DNA of 64,000 nucleotides from Maratus speciosus (GCA_963932465.1 OZ010786.1:275374411-275438410), one strand, 5' to 3'; shown: positions 1 to 12,052, counted from the stretch's first letter. A program made the numbers and translations. Notes: generated by a model from the sequence alone, not told the origin.

Positions 1-697
1 TAGAAAACTTTATTAAACATTTTTAACTATAGTAATAAAAGGTAAAATAACTTAGAATTATTAAATGGCAGATAGAGGAGATCCACAAGTAAGGGGTACA
101 CCTGAGCGTACCTCAGACCACAAGGTCTTTTTACGTGCTTACATGATGAGAGCAGAAGTTCAAAGCCCGTGATTTAATAAGAAACATATAAGACTTGGCG
201 CTACAACATCGCCAAATTTTCAGCATTAGAATTAGTGTACGGAAAGCAGACAAAGAGTCATATTTACACACCAGCATGATTAGCCCAGAATCTAGCATCC
301 TGACAAAACAACGAAAATCGTGTGATGCAGAAAGGTTGCCAGAAAAACAGTTCTACATATGTATATATTACAGATGTCACTAAGCCGGCCATAAACTATC
401 AAAATAAATGATTATGTTCGATGATTGCAACTTAAAATTGCGAAATACTGAGAAAGATATGTTTTAACACAACTGACAAATAAAATTAACGTACATGAAA
501 AGTAATTTAAAGACCGCATCAATAAACATTCATTTTACATTATTAATATATTATTTCAATGGTCACCTTTACTAAAAAGAATGAGAGATAAATATATCTC
601 GCGTGGGCGATGCAAAAGAAAAAAAAACAAAATAACATTCATTGAAATCAACAGCAGGTGCATCTGATTCTTCTGTTTATATTTTATTTTATCTTAA

Positions 698-890
698 CAT
701 ACTCATACAACTCAATAACATACTGTAACCTCAATAAATATTCTAAAATGAATCTGACCCACATAAAGAAAATACGAGTCATCCCCCCCCCCCCCCCCTA
801 TGGTGTAGAAGTGGGGTGGTTCAGTTAAGCGATTGATTCGTAAAAGTGCATAAGAAAAACTCCAATCATACTCATACAACTCAATAACAT
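698..890 (+). repeat. Exact 24-bp direct repeat pair
   Basis: A 24-bp sequence beginning CATACTCATACAACTC occurs exactly at 698-721 and again at 867-890. The interval between holds a run of 16 C (783-798). Together they look like the edges of a small insertion or duplication; no family is recognised. Confidence 0.7.
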
Positions 891-1085
891 CGGAAGCCGT
901 TAGGCTTCCGATTTTATTAAGAATTAAATAATAAATTTTACATAGCGATTACTTATAAATTTTATAAGTAGCGAGTTATATATAAATTTTACATAGCGAT
1001 AATTTTACATAGCGAAGAGTTAAATAATAATTTTACATCCGATTTTATCAAGAGTTAAATAATAAATTTTACATAGCGAAGGAAA
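891..1085 (+). repeat. Hairpin followed by degenerate short direct repeats
   Basis: Positions 891-910 form a perfect hairpin (CGGAAGCC, loop GTTA, GGCTTCCG). Downstream, the motif AATTTTACATAGCGA recurs several times with irregular spacing up to about 1080. The hairpin starts immediately after the second copy of the 24-bp direct repeat, so the two may be parts of one small element end. No family is recognised. Confidence 0.5.
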
Positions 1086-1369
1086 AAAAACGACATGTTT
1101 CAAAAGCCAAAACAAATGAATTAAATTAATTTTGAAGAAAAAAGGATATGTGATAGATAAAAAATTGGGGACATCCTGGCCCTGTGCAGGACGATCCCGA
1201 GGGGTCTGCTATTCAGAGTTTGTTTTCGTTTTACTATATTTGAATTTTAAAGAATATAGATTTGACCATTTTTCTATATAAAACCTAAAATTGGTATTAG
1301 AAATATAATTTTTGATTACTAATTACTTTTCATAATTGTATTGAAACATGATTTACTTTCCTTTCATTT

Positions 1370-1545
1370 CATGTTCGGGTCAGGTTCTGGGTTAAAGTAT
1401 TGCGGGCTCAGGTTGAAATATGTTGGGTTCAGGTCAACTTGCAGATCACCAAAAATTATTTTACTGGGTTGCTGGTCAAGGAAAATTATTTTGTTGGGTT
1501 CGGGTCGGGGGTTGCCTTCAAATGGAATTTTGAGGTTCAGGTCGA
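1370..1545 (+). repeat. Degenerate GGGTTCGGGTC-type repeat block
   Basis: A GC-richer block built from degenerate copies of a motif like GGGTTCGGGTC, which gives short open frames in several phases on both strands that are repeat by-products. Internally repetitive GC-rich blocks like this are seen at the ends of the hAT-like elements at 14.0 and 23.1 kb, so it may be a worn hAT terminus. That is inference; no target duplication was found. Confidence 0.4.
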
Positions 1546-2236
1546 GTTGGCGCAAGACTCTAGTATGTTCTTACACAGAATTCTAGAAGGATTCCTAATG
1601 AATTGATCAAAATACTGTGAGATTCACCAAAATGTTTTTATTTTATTTTGTATTTCTTCACATTCATTTGAAAGAGAAGGCATTAAATGATTTGATGTAA
1701 ATTAAATAGAAAAGAAAAGTAAGAAAAGCTAATCTTTTTTTTTTTCAAAACCATTTTAAATATTAAGACATTCAGTTAAACTATGTATCAAAATAGTTTT
1801 ATTGCACAGTTCATTGTTTCTGATTTAAACAAAATATAAAGATAACTAGTTAACGGAAAAAGCAGTATTATGATTTTGGTAGAGATTAGAAAGCTACCTG
1901 AAGTATATTTGATGTATGCTATAATAATTTAACAATGTCATAACCATATTTATTCAAATCTAAGGTCCACCTTTTTTCTTCAAAATGGTTTTCATTTAAT
2001 TGGATACATCTTGTAATTGTATACAACTTACAATGCTGTAAAACCAAATTTGTGTGTATGTTATATTAGAAAATTAATTTATCTCTCAATTCCACACATG
2101 TGCAATTGATGGAAATGAAGGTCATGCTCTTTTTGAAAATTTCAACTATGAAGCTACATTCCAAAGTATTAGTGAAGATTTATAAAGTGAATTAGCTAGT
2201 GGAATTCAGCTTTTTTGTAACTTACACTTTCCCACT

Positions 2237-2414
2237 CAGTGTTGAATCTGGACACTTTTCTCTGGGAGGGATTTCTGTTTTCCTGGGGGGAGGGGGAGGG
2301 AATTGCACTTTTTGATCATTGAAAACACAAATCTCAAATCTTCCGGGAAGACATCTCATTGCTCTGGGGGGATGCCCCCAGCCCCCCCCCCCCTCACCCC
2401 TGGATTCAGCACTA
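2237..2414. mobile_element. hAT-type MITE, copy 1
   Basis: About 178 bp with terminal inverted repeats: left CAGTGTTGAATCTGG, right end reading as AGTGCTGAATCCAGG on the other strand. The flanking octamers ttcccact and ttcctgct agree at 6 of 8 positions, as expected of an old 8-bp hAT target duplication. The interior has G and C runs and is an inverted copy of the element at 6546-6738. It has no coding capacity. Confidence 0.75.
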
Positions 2415-5400
2415 TTCCTGCTTGAATGATGTAGACTGAGATATGTCCATGAGGAATGGATACTAATTTAGAATAAGGGGAAGAATAAATTTAATTAGAA
2501 TTTACCATATTTTTAAAGTTACCTAATCTTTTCTTTCTTTAAAATTTTCTTGTGTGTAAACACAAGAGTTAGTAAGAAAAATCCATATTTTCGACATTAA
2601 AAATTGAGGTTTATCTTAGATTCAAGTAAATATCGTATAACTACAAGAGACAGAGACAAGACGCTCTTTTATCTCTTTAAATTTTTTTAATGAAAATATA
2701 ATCTCAAAAACAATTTATATTTTGCTTTTTCACCTTGTATTCTTCCTATAGAACTAAAAATGTAGCAAGCTTTTCAACATATTAAGTTGTTCGAAAAGTG
2801 TTCTGTGCTTCAAAATCAACCTTAGTTCTGTCTAATTCTTGTACAAGTACATTTTTTGTAAATGCGCCTTTTCTTCTTGTCAATCTTTTGAATACTTTAA
2901 AAACATTTCAGTCTTTATTAATGAGATCATTACAATTGAGAATAAATTCTGCTACAGGTCAGACAGTCAGGCATAAAGAAAAGACAGTCACATAAAGACA
3001 GCCAGGCTTTACTGTAGCAGATTATATTTTTAAGAATTATTTACAAACAATAAAATAATGTTGATTAAAAATTTCTGTCCTTTTTTCCATATAAAAGGAA
3101 CAATTTTAAACATGTAAGTGTTTGTGTATATTTGTTGGATTGTTTTGAATTTTCAACAAAGCTGTATGTTATTTTTCTTTTGTCTTTATTTTTCACATAC
3201 AATGTGTTTGGTGGAATCTGTGCACATTCCATGGATATAATCCACATCAGATTCCATGATATAAAGATTTGGATCCATTTTGTATTCAAAATTTTAAATT
3301 AAAAGCTTTGTCATATTATCGATTAAATAATTTGAAATGATCTATAATATTTGATATATTTTTTATTACAATTGATCAATAAGGCATATAATAGTCCTGT
3401 GATGCTGGAGATGTGCTATAGTACATCATTTAAGCACAAAAATGGAGAAGGGGTGCATAAGAATAATTTTTATGGGTCCTTCAGGACACAGAATTTTTCT
3501 GTTCAAAGATCACAAGAGAAGCATATTTTATATAAAGTACTTTAAATCTGTCTTATTTCTAAAAACGGTCCACATTTGTAAAAAAGGTTCCCACTTTTTT
3601 GGAAGTGTCTGTGTCCAGGGTCCCATTATTTCAAAAGTTAGCGACATCATTCACAAAGAAAAGCGGGTAATTATTTTTTGTAACAACAATTAAAAAAAAA
3701 AAAGAAAAATATTTATATAAAAAAACTGTGGTAACTTCTTTTGGTATTGTAATACAGTTAAATGTTTATATTTGCAAAAACTAAAAAAAAATTTAACTTT
3801 GAAAATTTCTTAAAAAATTTTTTTTTTTAAGGAAAGTACTTTGTTACTTTTTTTTTTTTAAATCTGAAAATAGAATTCTGGAAAATGTTCTGTTGTCAGT
3901 ATCCATGTAAAGACAATTTATATCCAGTCAGTCTCCTGCCCGGTTATAAAATGAGAAGTTTTTATCTCTTTTAACTATTGCTAACAAATATTCTGTAAAA
4001 ATTTCTGACACATTAATGATGCAATGAATTTTTTTTTCTGTAGAACCTTTAAGTTGTTTACCATCAAGTTTTGATAAATACTATCTTGTTAACGATTAAT
4101 TTTCTAAAGTGTCACTTTTCAAATAACAAAATAATGGGAAGTAATCTCATTTATTTAAATATGATTCTGTTACTTAATTATTCTGAATTAATATCTGTTA
4201 TCTGTTAACAGTTAAAAATGCCAATTATGCAAGAATTTTTCTTAATTTTTTGAACAGGTTTTTTTATTTATTCTGTCTGTCTGAATATTCAGCAGTATGT
4301 TCAAGTCAAAAATATACGTATCTCACTCTAAATACTCGATTTTCGTTCATAACTCTAATAATGATACAGATATTGAATGATATATTTCAATATTCTAGCA
4401 AACAGCAGGGCCAAAATAATTTTAAATATAAAAAGTGACAAAGTGTGTATAGGGAGGAGAATATGGAATAATCTTGTGCTAGAAAGAAATAGTGATTACA
4501 TAGTTTATCCATGCAGGTAACAGTGCGATTATATTATGGAAGTGTGAAGGAAAGTGATATTTCTTTTTTGATTATTTTGCAATTGTTTAAAAACCAAACT
4601 TCATGATTATGATTAGAATGCAGTTAGTTTTCTAAAAATCAACTGCAATCAATTATGGTTACCAAAAGTCTGATCTTGAGTACATTTTACTCATACCTAA
4701 ATCTAACCCACCCTCCCTACTCATGAACCATAGCATTACTAGTATTCAACATTTAAGTCTTTCACAAACCACCGTTGTACAACTTTGTAGCGCTGTACAA
4801 CTGGTCATACGCTGAAAAGATGCATCTTTACAAACTTTATTTGAAAATATACCAACTGTTCACGTGACAAGGACCTTATCTACGCATGAAATGCTGTTTG
4901 TTATGGTTTCCTTTGTGAAGATGTAAAATCTGCAGTCTGTGGAGACAGCTTGTTCAATTGCAGACCTTAACTAGTCGACTGAGATACTTTTCACAAGAAG
5001 AGTGATACCTTCATTCAGGTATGCCAAGATTAATAGAAGTTCTCGATAAACAAGATTTTTTAAGTGTCCACATAGCAAAAAATCACATGGATTAAATTGC
5101 TTTGTCATTATTGAAATGTTGCAGAAGAAATAACATTCTCCCCAGTTTTTATCCTCTTTTATACCCAGAATATGGGTGCAAACGATGGGTTTATGGAAAG
5201 TTTTGTGCTTATAAAATGAAATTGCAGTTACAATGGCAGTTTAAGCTTATTTGCTTTTTTTTTCTATTAGGGAAATAGAAATTAAAACGAAAAAAGTTTA
5301 TTTCCCATGCGTTTGGTTTTTTTATTATTGTTTCCCCCCCCCCCTTTTTTTTCTATTTTCTGTTGTTCCTGGAACTAAATTTATTTATAACATTCTTGCA

Positions 5401-6420
5401 TAATCCATTTCCCCATGTCTATTATGTACACAAAATTTGAAGCTTTTACACTGAGTATTTCGATGTATAAGGAGGTCAGAGTCGGGGAGTTTTAATTGTG
5501 GCCAACCATTGCATATTTATTAAATAAATAGAAATTTTAAAGAAAAAGAATTATTTGTTTTTATTGGATAAGACTGTTAAATGTACAAATTTTAATAATT
5601 TTTATTGCAGATGTTTACAATAAAAAGTTTAAAAAATATATTTCAATGATTTATTAATAAAATATTGGTACCAACTTGAGTGTATGTGGGGCCTAAGCAA
5701 TTTGTGGCATTTGCAATTTTATATACAATGTTAGTCTTTGCTCGTTTTAAGTAGATATAATGATGAAATTTTCAGAAATGATTTGAAATACTGAAAATTT
5801 TGTAAATTTTAGTAGTCTTAAGGTTGCTAGAGTCCAATACGATGTTTGAAATATGCTAAAAGTATTTTTTTTTTCAAATAAATAAATAATAATAATAAAA
5901 TGAATATTTTTTTAAAGAAACAATTACATTTTATAACATTTTGTTACAAATTACTTTAAACCAAGAAAACTTCCTGAAATATTTGCCAAATGTGCATTGG
6001 GAGAGTAAGTAGTTTGTAGAATTTTCTTGGTAACTTATTTTATTTTGATAAACCTATTATTTTACTTGCTACCCACTAAAAATAGTTTGTTTAGAAAATT
6101 ACGTTATTAAATCACTAATATGTTTAATCTGAATTTTTGAAAATAGTCATTAAAATGTCAGAGAGTGATGTCGCTAGGCTATTGAAATCCTGGGTTGCTG
6201 AACCGAGGCACTTAGAAAAAAAACTGGGTGATTTATTACAAAAGTGGATTCTCCTTTTAGATATAAGACTCATTCAATGTATTTAATGCAAAATATGCGC
6301 CTTTTGCTTTCTTTCAAGGTAAAATACAGTGTGACTTAAAATCTGGCATTCAGAAATGCGGCATAAATTCATAGTTTTCTTTTTTTTTTTTTTTTTTTTT
6401 TTTAATACTTCGAATTTACG
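2415..6420. other. Unassigned AT-rich DNA without recognisable genes
   Basis: About 4 kb with A/T homopolymers, a C-run near 5334-5344 and only short chance reading frames (none over 83 codons). I recognised no protein family, inverted-repeat element or RNA gene. Two short plus-strand stretches preceded by AG or followed by GTAAGT (near 5611 and 6005) do not make a convincing exon. Confidence 0.6.
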
Positions 6421-6479
6421 GGAGATAAAAAATATCAGGATGAACACGCGTATTTTTCTTTTTATTTATTAGAGCTAGT

Positions 6480-6899
6480 ATGACGTCTTTTGCAAAAACA
6501 GGGAATGTTGCTTCTAAAATAAAACATTTAAATTTATGTATCGCACAGTGTTGAATTCAGGCGGTGGCCCGGGGGGGACATCCCCCCCCGGAGCAATGAG
6601 ATGTCCCCCCGGAAGATTTGAGATTTTATGTTTTCAATGGTCAAAAAGTGAAATTCCCCCCTCCCCCCGGAACTCCGTACCGTCCCCCCTATAGCCATAG
6701 AAATCCATCCCGGAGAAAAGTGTCTGAATTCAACACTGGTATCGCAGAAAAAGTGGACTTCATAAGAAAGTTAGAAAGGCTTTGTGAAAACGTTGTGTGT
6801 GGTGGATATGGAATCGGATTGTGGGCAGTTTATGACATTAAAAAACAGATGCTAAAAATGCTGCAATTTTATACAAAAAGTGACGTCCCGAAGGGTTAA
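6480..6899 (+). pseudogene. Tigger/jerky-like transposase N-terminus, split by a MITE and truncated
   Basis: Reading from the ATG at 6480 gives 22 codons up to 6545. If the MITE and one copy of its duplicated octamer (6546-6746, 201 bp) are removed, translation continues in the same frame from 6747 to a stop at 6897-6899. The joined segment has the pattern of a pipsqueak-type helix-turn-helix: an EKVDFIRKLE helix and, after a worn turn, GIGLWAVYDIKKQ, followed by LQFYTKSDV. Tigger/jerky-like transposases of the pogo group start this way. The insertion is divisible by three, but the MITE carries a TGA at 6552, so the gene was broken. A 5.1 kb hAT inserted at 6903 lies just beyond. No DDE domain is present. 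Confidence 0.72.
6546..6738. mobile_element. hAT-type MITE, copy 2, with perfect 8-bp duplication
   Basis: A 193-bp element with 15-bp terminal inverted repeats CAGTGTTGAATTCAG, flanked by identical octamers gtatcgca at 6538-6545 and 6739-6746. The interior carries long C and G runs. It is the inverted relative of the copy at 2237-2414, and a truncated relative may begin near 20660. It interrupts the helix-turn-helix coding segment of a pogo-type transposase. Confidence 0.93.
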
Positions 6900-7059
6900 A
6901 GATAGTGGTGTACCGAGTAGTACTTTGGCCGAGTAGCCGAGTACCGAGTACTCGGCCATTGACTACTCGGCCGAGTACCGAGTACCGAATACCGAGTAGT
7001 TAGGTAATAAGGGAAAAAAATGCTGATGTGCACATAATGTGAGCTTAGGTGTACATAGG

Positions 7060-7065
<6 letters not shown>

Positions 7066-7109
<44 letters not shown>
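7066..7109. repeat. (AT)n microsatellite
   Basis: About 22 uninterrupted AT dinucleotides inside the left part of the hAT element. Confidence 0.95.
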
Positions 7110-7112
<3 letters not shown>

Positions 7113-7396
7113 TAACTAATTAAATTTGAAATTTATTTGTGCACCTTTCAAAGACAATTTTTGACAATTCAAAACAGTAGCAAAAAAAAGGAGAATTGAC
7201 ACGTAACATGTACAATTGTTAACCAATATAAAATTAAAACATTCTTCAACCCTCTAATTTATTCTGATACCTAAAATCTGTCTATCAAAAAAAAAAAAAA
7301 AAAAAAATGTTTATTGGTTGCTGTAACAATTCATTGAATAATGCAAAACATTTCATATTTATTTTGTAACTGTACCTTATTTTCTTTTGATTAAAA

Positions 7397-7739
7397 ATAA
7401 AAGAGAGAGAAATACAAAGAGAGGTACAAAAAGCTATACAGGATTTCTTAACAGAAGACTTATGTAAAACTGACACTCCATTTGCATGGTGGGGGGAAAA
7501 GAACTTTTCCGATTATGTGCAACCTTGCAAAAAAATTCTTATGTGCACCTTCAACCACTGTTTATTCTGAGCGTATATTTTCAGAGGTAGGCCAAATTTA
7601 TAGTAGTAAAAGAAATGCCCTGTCTACTCATAATGTAGAACGTTTGGTGTTTTTGCACCATAATTTGAAAGATAGTAAATTTAATTATTATTTTTTTTTA
7701 TTACATTTATTGTATTTTCAGTTTCTTTATCCAAAATAA
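7397..7739 (+). pseudogene. hAT transposase C-terminal dimerisation domain (remnant)
   Basis: The frame at 7482-7739 contains the hATC signature in order: FPIMCNLAKKFLCAPSTTV, then SERIFSEVGQIY, KRNALS and NVERLVFLHHNLK. This region mediates dimerisation and forms the last part of the RNase-H-like fold in hAT transposases. Just upstream another frame (about 7397-7500) reads TPFAWWGEKN, matching the Trp-rich segment that normally precedes this domain, so a frameshift separates them in the G/A run near 7490-7500. Nothing upstream encodes the BED finger or catalytic core. It is most likely the residual transposase of the enclosing hAT, deleted from its 5' side. Confidence 0.85.
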
Positions 7740-7856
7740 TAGCCTTTTCTGTTTTCCTATACATTTAAAAACAACTTATTTTTATTTGTATAAATATGAA
7801 ACTAATTTTAATCTGGAATTATTTTAGGAGGGTTTTTGTTTTTAACTTTTAGTATA

Positions 7857-8292
7857 CAGTAGCCTCCCGCTTAACCGGCCTAAACGGGACCGAGGGTTAG
7901 CCGGTTAAGAGAAAAAACGGTTAAACTGGAGAATTTTAAAAATGTAAATAAATAACTGCATATTTAATTAATAAAAAATGTAAGATGCATTTAATTTTTT
8001 AATTTGTAGTACATATTTTCTATAATTTGTGAAATTAATACTAATAGTAAGTAATTTAATTGTAATAAAAGTTATCACTAATAACAAATAATGAACAATA
8101 TTTAATACAAATTAAATTGTTGAAAATCTTGTCACATACCAAGAAGTTGAAATTATTCTACATTATGTAAATTATTATAGTTATTTAACCATAAAGAAAT
8201 GAGAACAAAATTTTCCTTTATGAATTTTGCCGGATGTTGGGGAAAAAAGCCGGCCGGTTAAAGCAGAGTTCCGATTAAGAGGAAGTCTACTG
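7857..8292. mobile_element. pogo/Tigger-type MITE, TA-flanked
   Basis: A 436-bp element with inverted ends CAGTAGCCTCCCGCTTAACC at the left and CAGTAGACTTCCTCTTAATC reading inward from the right. TA dinucleotides lie at 7855-7856 and 8293-8294. CAGTAG-type ends with TA duplications are typical of the pogo/Tigger group of Tc1/mariner. The interior is AT-rich with no coding frame. Its right TA is also the start of the octamer used by the adjacent hAT. Confidence 0.87.
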
Positions 8293-8300
8293 TATTTTGT

Positions 8301-10213
8301 CAGGGTTGGCAAGTTTCTGCCAGAGTGGTTAAAACCAGCGGTTATAACCGGTTAAAACCGGCATGGCAGAAACTAGTTTCTGCCAGTAAATGGCAAAAAC
8401 TGGCAGAAACTCAGAAATAATATTAATAAGAACTTTAATGTGCAATGATTCTTAATTCATACATGCATTTGATGTGTAAACAATTAAGTTAAAAATTAAA
8501 ATTAAAGATTATGAATGTTATTCAAAGTTGTAAAAAAGTTTCAAAATTATCATATAAATATACTTTGTTTATATAATAATAGGTACTAATTTTTTTTTCA
8601 CTTGAAAAACAGAAATTTTCAATGGTAGTCTGATGTTTAACTATTTTATAGTTAGTTTTTAGTTATTTTTATTTTATAGTTATTTTATAGTATTAACTCA
8701 AGTTTAACTATTTTATATTATTGTTTAGAGTTGAATTTTTATTTAAAAGTAAAAAAGGAAATTTACAAAAAAATCTGTGATATTTTAACAAATGTATTTT
8801 TCAGAGTATTTTTAAATAAATAATGCAATGCAATAACTTAAAGATTATGATTCTTGTGAAAATATATAAGTAAATAATTGAAGCATAATAAATAACAGAA
8901 AAAAAAAATTAATGAAATATCTTGCACAATTATTTTACAATATTGAAAGAACAAAATTGCCACTCAAATATACTATTATTACTTTTTCCACAGAACATTC
9001 CATAGCATAGGACAAAATTTTGCTAATTTTTCTGAACAGACTGTTTCTTTGTTTTGAATGAAAGAAAAGTTTGAAAATATTCTTTCAAGACTATCATTAC
9101 CTGCTGGCAATGTCATTATTGAGGATGCAAATTTGAAAAATCCTCATTTTCACCAGTATTCGTTTTTAAAGATGACCACCACATAGAAGGTAAGGGCAAG
9201 ACATTTTCTAGGGCTTCCTTGGAGAAATATGTTTCTGAGGCAGGAGTCGATTTTGCTTCAAAGGATATTATATGTGGCACAAAATTGGGATTAATATCAG
9301 AAAGCAATTTCCTTGCCTTTTCTTTATGCTCATATGTCAATTTTGATCCCATATACTTAGGATGAAGTAAATAAGTTAGCATATGGTAGTCGGTTATTAC
9401 TGTATCAAATCTGCTTTGAACCTTTGTAGTTGTTTGTTTTGTAAGTGCAAAATGTGGTTGGAACATTTTTCAACTAACAGTCTTAATAAAAAAGCTAAAA
9501 TCTTTAACAACGATTTTATGCACAAATAACATACAGACACGACAAAAATATCCCATATAATCGTTTTTTGTCGTTTAGCTTTTTAGATTTTAGCTTTTTT
9601 ACTAAAATTCGCACAAAGTTTGATCTATGCTTATAACAGTCTTAAACTGAAAAAAAAAAAAAAGTCAGATTTGTTCCTTTGAATACTGTATTTAAATGAA
9701 ATGTTTTTTAAATTCATGGAATTACAAGATCCGCATATAGCTATAACATTTTTATGAGAGATAATTTATAGTGTTATTATTAAATTAATACGTTAAGTTA
9801 CAGAAAATTATTTTGAGCAAGTATTGAATATTTTTCTTTTCTTTTCATTGTTTAATTTAAAATAAGTATTGGATATAGTTTTGTATTTGATTTTTAAACT
9901 GAAATTTTAAAATACTCTAATAATTGTTTACATATAAAATTATATAACCATACTATAACAAAAATTTTATCTGTTACATTACTCATTTTTTCTAATACAA
10001 ATCTATTTATTTTTTAACTAAAACTACCCACAATATTTCATTTGCTATTTATACGGAATAAAATGTACTTAAGGAATTTAATACTAGTAAAAAAGTCTCA
10101 TATTATGTCATGAAATATGTTTATGCCAGTTTCTGCCGGTTAAAACCGGTTATAACCAGTTTCTGCCACTGGCAAGGCAGAAACCATTTTTTGCCGGCAA
10201 ATAGCCAGCCCTG
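8301..10213 (-). mobile_element. 1.9 kb nested hAT element with perfect 8-bp duplication
   Basis: Terminal inverted repeats CAGGGTTGGCAAGTTTCTGC at the left and CAGGGCTGGCTATTTGCCGG reading inward from the right. Identical octamers tattttgt lie at 8293-8300 and 10214-10221. Both subterminal regions carry short self-complementary motifs around GGTTATAACCGG and copies of GTTTCTGCC. The minus strand keeps part of a hAT transposase gene, which sets the orientation. The element lies entirely inside the 6903-12044 hAT, so it is younger. Confidence 0.95.
8990..9466 (-). pseudogene. hAT transposase fragment: core end and dimerisation domain
   Basis: The minus-strand frame 9466-9116 reads like the late catalytic region of hAT transposases: HMLTYLLHPKYMGSKLT, a Lys/Glu-rich helix, then LPSMWWSSLK. 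It stops near 9116. A second frame immediately downstream (about 9110-8990) continues with LPAGNDSLERIFSNFSF and a tail that fits the hATC dimerisation motif. A frameshift or stop therefore separates two parts of one domain. The BED finger and the first catalytic residues are not seen. The gene belongs to the surrounding 8301-10213 element and is not functional. Confidence 0.85.
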
Positions 10214-10489
10214 TATTTTGTAGACATATTGTTAAATACCGAGTAAATAGTTTTATGAATTATTACATACATTATACATTGATCCCAGTGGCAGAAAATT
10301 ATGGTTGTGTCTGCGACAGCAATTTAGTGAAATGAAAATTGTCTGCGGGAGTAGCATGTTTCAATTTTCTTATTATGAACAAGAACATTATAAGCGTTAA
10401 AATAAATAGGATTCTTACTGATTAACATTATAAAAATATACCTACATTTTAATTATAACCTAATTAATTTATTTTTCCCGTGACCCTTT

Positions 10490-11790
10490 GAAGAATTTCG
10501 CCTTTTTACCACGATCCTTCGAATTTTGCGTTTTTTCTGCTATCCTTTAACAAATTTTCCGTTTTCCCACTGCGATCCTTTGACGAAATGCACATTTGTT
10601 TGCTACCGTTTGACGAAATTTGCGTTTCTCCCCCGATCCTTTTATGAAAATCGCGTTTTTGTTGCTGTCCCTCTACGAAAATCACGTTTTTTCGCGATCG
10701 TTTGACACAATTCCCATTTTTTTCCCGATATTTCACAAAACTTGCGTGTTTTCGCGATCCTTTGAAGAAATTCGCCTTTTCCCGCGATCCTTTAAAGAAA
10801 TCCGCGTTTTCTCCGGAATTCTTTGGATAAATTCAAGTTCTATCTGCGACAGGGGTGATTCTGAGTGAAAAAAAAAATTACGGAAATTCCCATCGCATTT
10901 TCGGAAACACGGCTGGGGGGGTCGCGGCCCTTTGACGAAATTTGCGGTTTTTTCGCGATCTTTTTGACGAAATTTGTCGTTTTTTCGCGGTCTTTTGACG
11001 AAATTTGTCATTATTTCGCGACCTTCTGACGAAATTTGTCGTTTTTTCGCGATCTTTTGGCGAAATTTGCCGTTTTTTCGCGTTCTTTTCACGAAATTTG
11101 TCGTTTTGTCGCGATCTTTTGGCGAAATTTGCCGTTTTTCCGCGGTCTTTTGACGAAATTTGCCGTTTTTTCCGCAATCTTTTGGAGAAATTTGTCTTTT
11201 TTCCGCGATCTTTTGGGGGAAATTTGCCGTTTTTTCGCGATCTTTGTCGAAATTTGTCGTTTTTCCGCGATCTTTTGAGGAAATTTGCCGTTTTTTCGCG
11301 ATCTTTTGGGGGAAATTTGCCGTTTTTTCTCAATTCTCTGACGAAATTGGCGTTTTTCCCGCGATATTTTGACGAAATTGGTTTTTTTCGGTGAACGTTT
11401 GTCGAAATTCGCGATATAGTTTATGTCCGAATTTTCGGATTTATGACCGATTTTTTTTATTTTCGGAAATGACTGTCTTAATTTTTCGTAAAATTCGGAA
11501 CAGAATCACCCCTGATCCGCGATTCTTTAATGAAATTTGCGCTTTTCCGCGATACTTCGCAAAATTTGCGTTTTGTGCGATCCTTTGACAAAATTCGCGT
11601 TTTTTTACGATGTTTTGGCGAAATTAGAGTTTTTTTGCGATCCTTTAACAAAATTTGCGTTTCCCCCCGATTCTTTGACAATATTTGCATTTTTTCAGAG
11701 ATCCTTTCGCGAAATTGACGTTTTTTTCCTGCAAACAATTAACGAAGATTTTTTTTTTCGGCGATCATTTGTCGAAATTCGAGGTACTTT
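10490..11790 (+). repeat. Minisatellite array I, 30-31 bp unit
   Basis: Dozens of degenerate tandem units of the form GCGATCTTTTGACGAAATTT followed by a G/C pair and a T-run, spaced about 31 bp. The array occurs in three blocks (10490-10840, 10920-11395, 11515-11790) broken by the termini of the element at 10850-11514. The long open frames on both strands here, rich in Phe/Arg/Asp on one strand and Lys/Arg on the other, are by-products of the period. Related arrays lie near 26.5, 37-40 and 62 kb. Confidence 0.93.
10850..11514. mobile_element. hAT-like element filled with minisatellite
   Basis: The ends are inverted repeats CAGGGGTGATTCTG. Flanking octamers atctgcga (10842-10849) and atccgcga (11515-11522) match at 7 of 8 positions, as for a hAT insertion. 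Apart from terminal stretches of about 70 and 120 bp, the interior is the 31-bp minisatellite. The outside flanks are also minisatellite, so it inserted into, or arose within, a similar array. The same right-end sequence recurs at 29784-29850. No coding capacity is present. Confidence 0.85.
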
Positions 11791-12052
11791 TTTTTAGTCT
11801 GCAGGTGCCCTGAAAAGTCTGCGACGCCCGTCGCAGCGTCGCGCACATTCTGCCACAGGGACATTGATATTCGAATAACTTTTTACAGATCAGTTTTAAA
11901 TTCATATGCTTAAAAAATGAAATTCTTACAACTACTCGGTATTGGCCGAGTACTCGGCCAAAATTTCGCCGAGTACCGAGCACTCGGCAAATTGGCCGAG
12001 TAGGCCGAATACCGAGTATTTACCGAGTACTCGGTACGGCTCTAGTTAAAGA

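Larger units (their letters stand above)
1..2236. other. Unassigned AT-rich DNA
   Basis: No gene or complete mobile element is recognisable here. Positions 60-380 are less AT-rich and of higher complexity than the surroundings but have no reading frame longer than about 60 codons and no recognisable protein on either strand. The remainder is low-complexity A/T sequence, apart from the short repeats listed separately. Confidence 0.6.
6903..12044. mobile_element. 5.1 kb hAT element hosting nested insertions
   Basis: The termini are related inverted repeats, TAGTGGTGTACCGAGTA at the left and TAGAGCCGTACCGAGTA reading inward from the right. The flanking octamers gttaaaga at 6895-6902 and 12045-12052 are identical, which is diagnostic of hAT insertion. 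Both subterminal regions (6910-7000 and 11930-12040) are packed with self-complementary copies of CCGAGTACTCGG. A hAT dimerisation domain remains on the + strand near the left end; the rest of the transposase is missing. Younger insertions account for much of the length: a pogo MITE, a 1.9 kb hAT and a minisatellite-filled hAT-like element. Confidence 0.95.

Noticed and set aside
1341..1606. Overlapping frames in three phases
   Set aside because: Produced by the degenerate GGGTTCGGGTC repeats.
10506..11738. Long overlapping reading frames (up to 151 codons) on both strands
   Set aside because: They coincide with a ~31-bp tandem array; the peptides cycle through three period-related patterns and no unit contains a recognisable protein motif.
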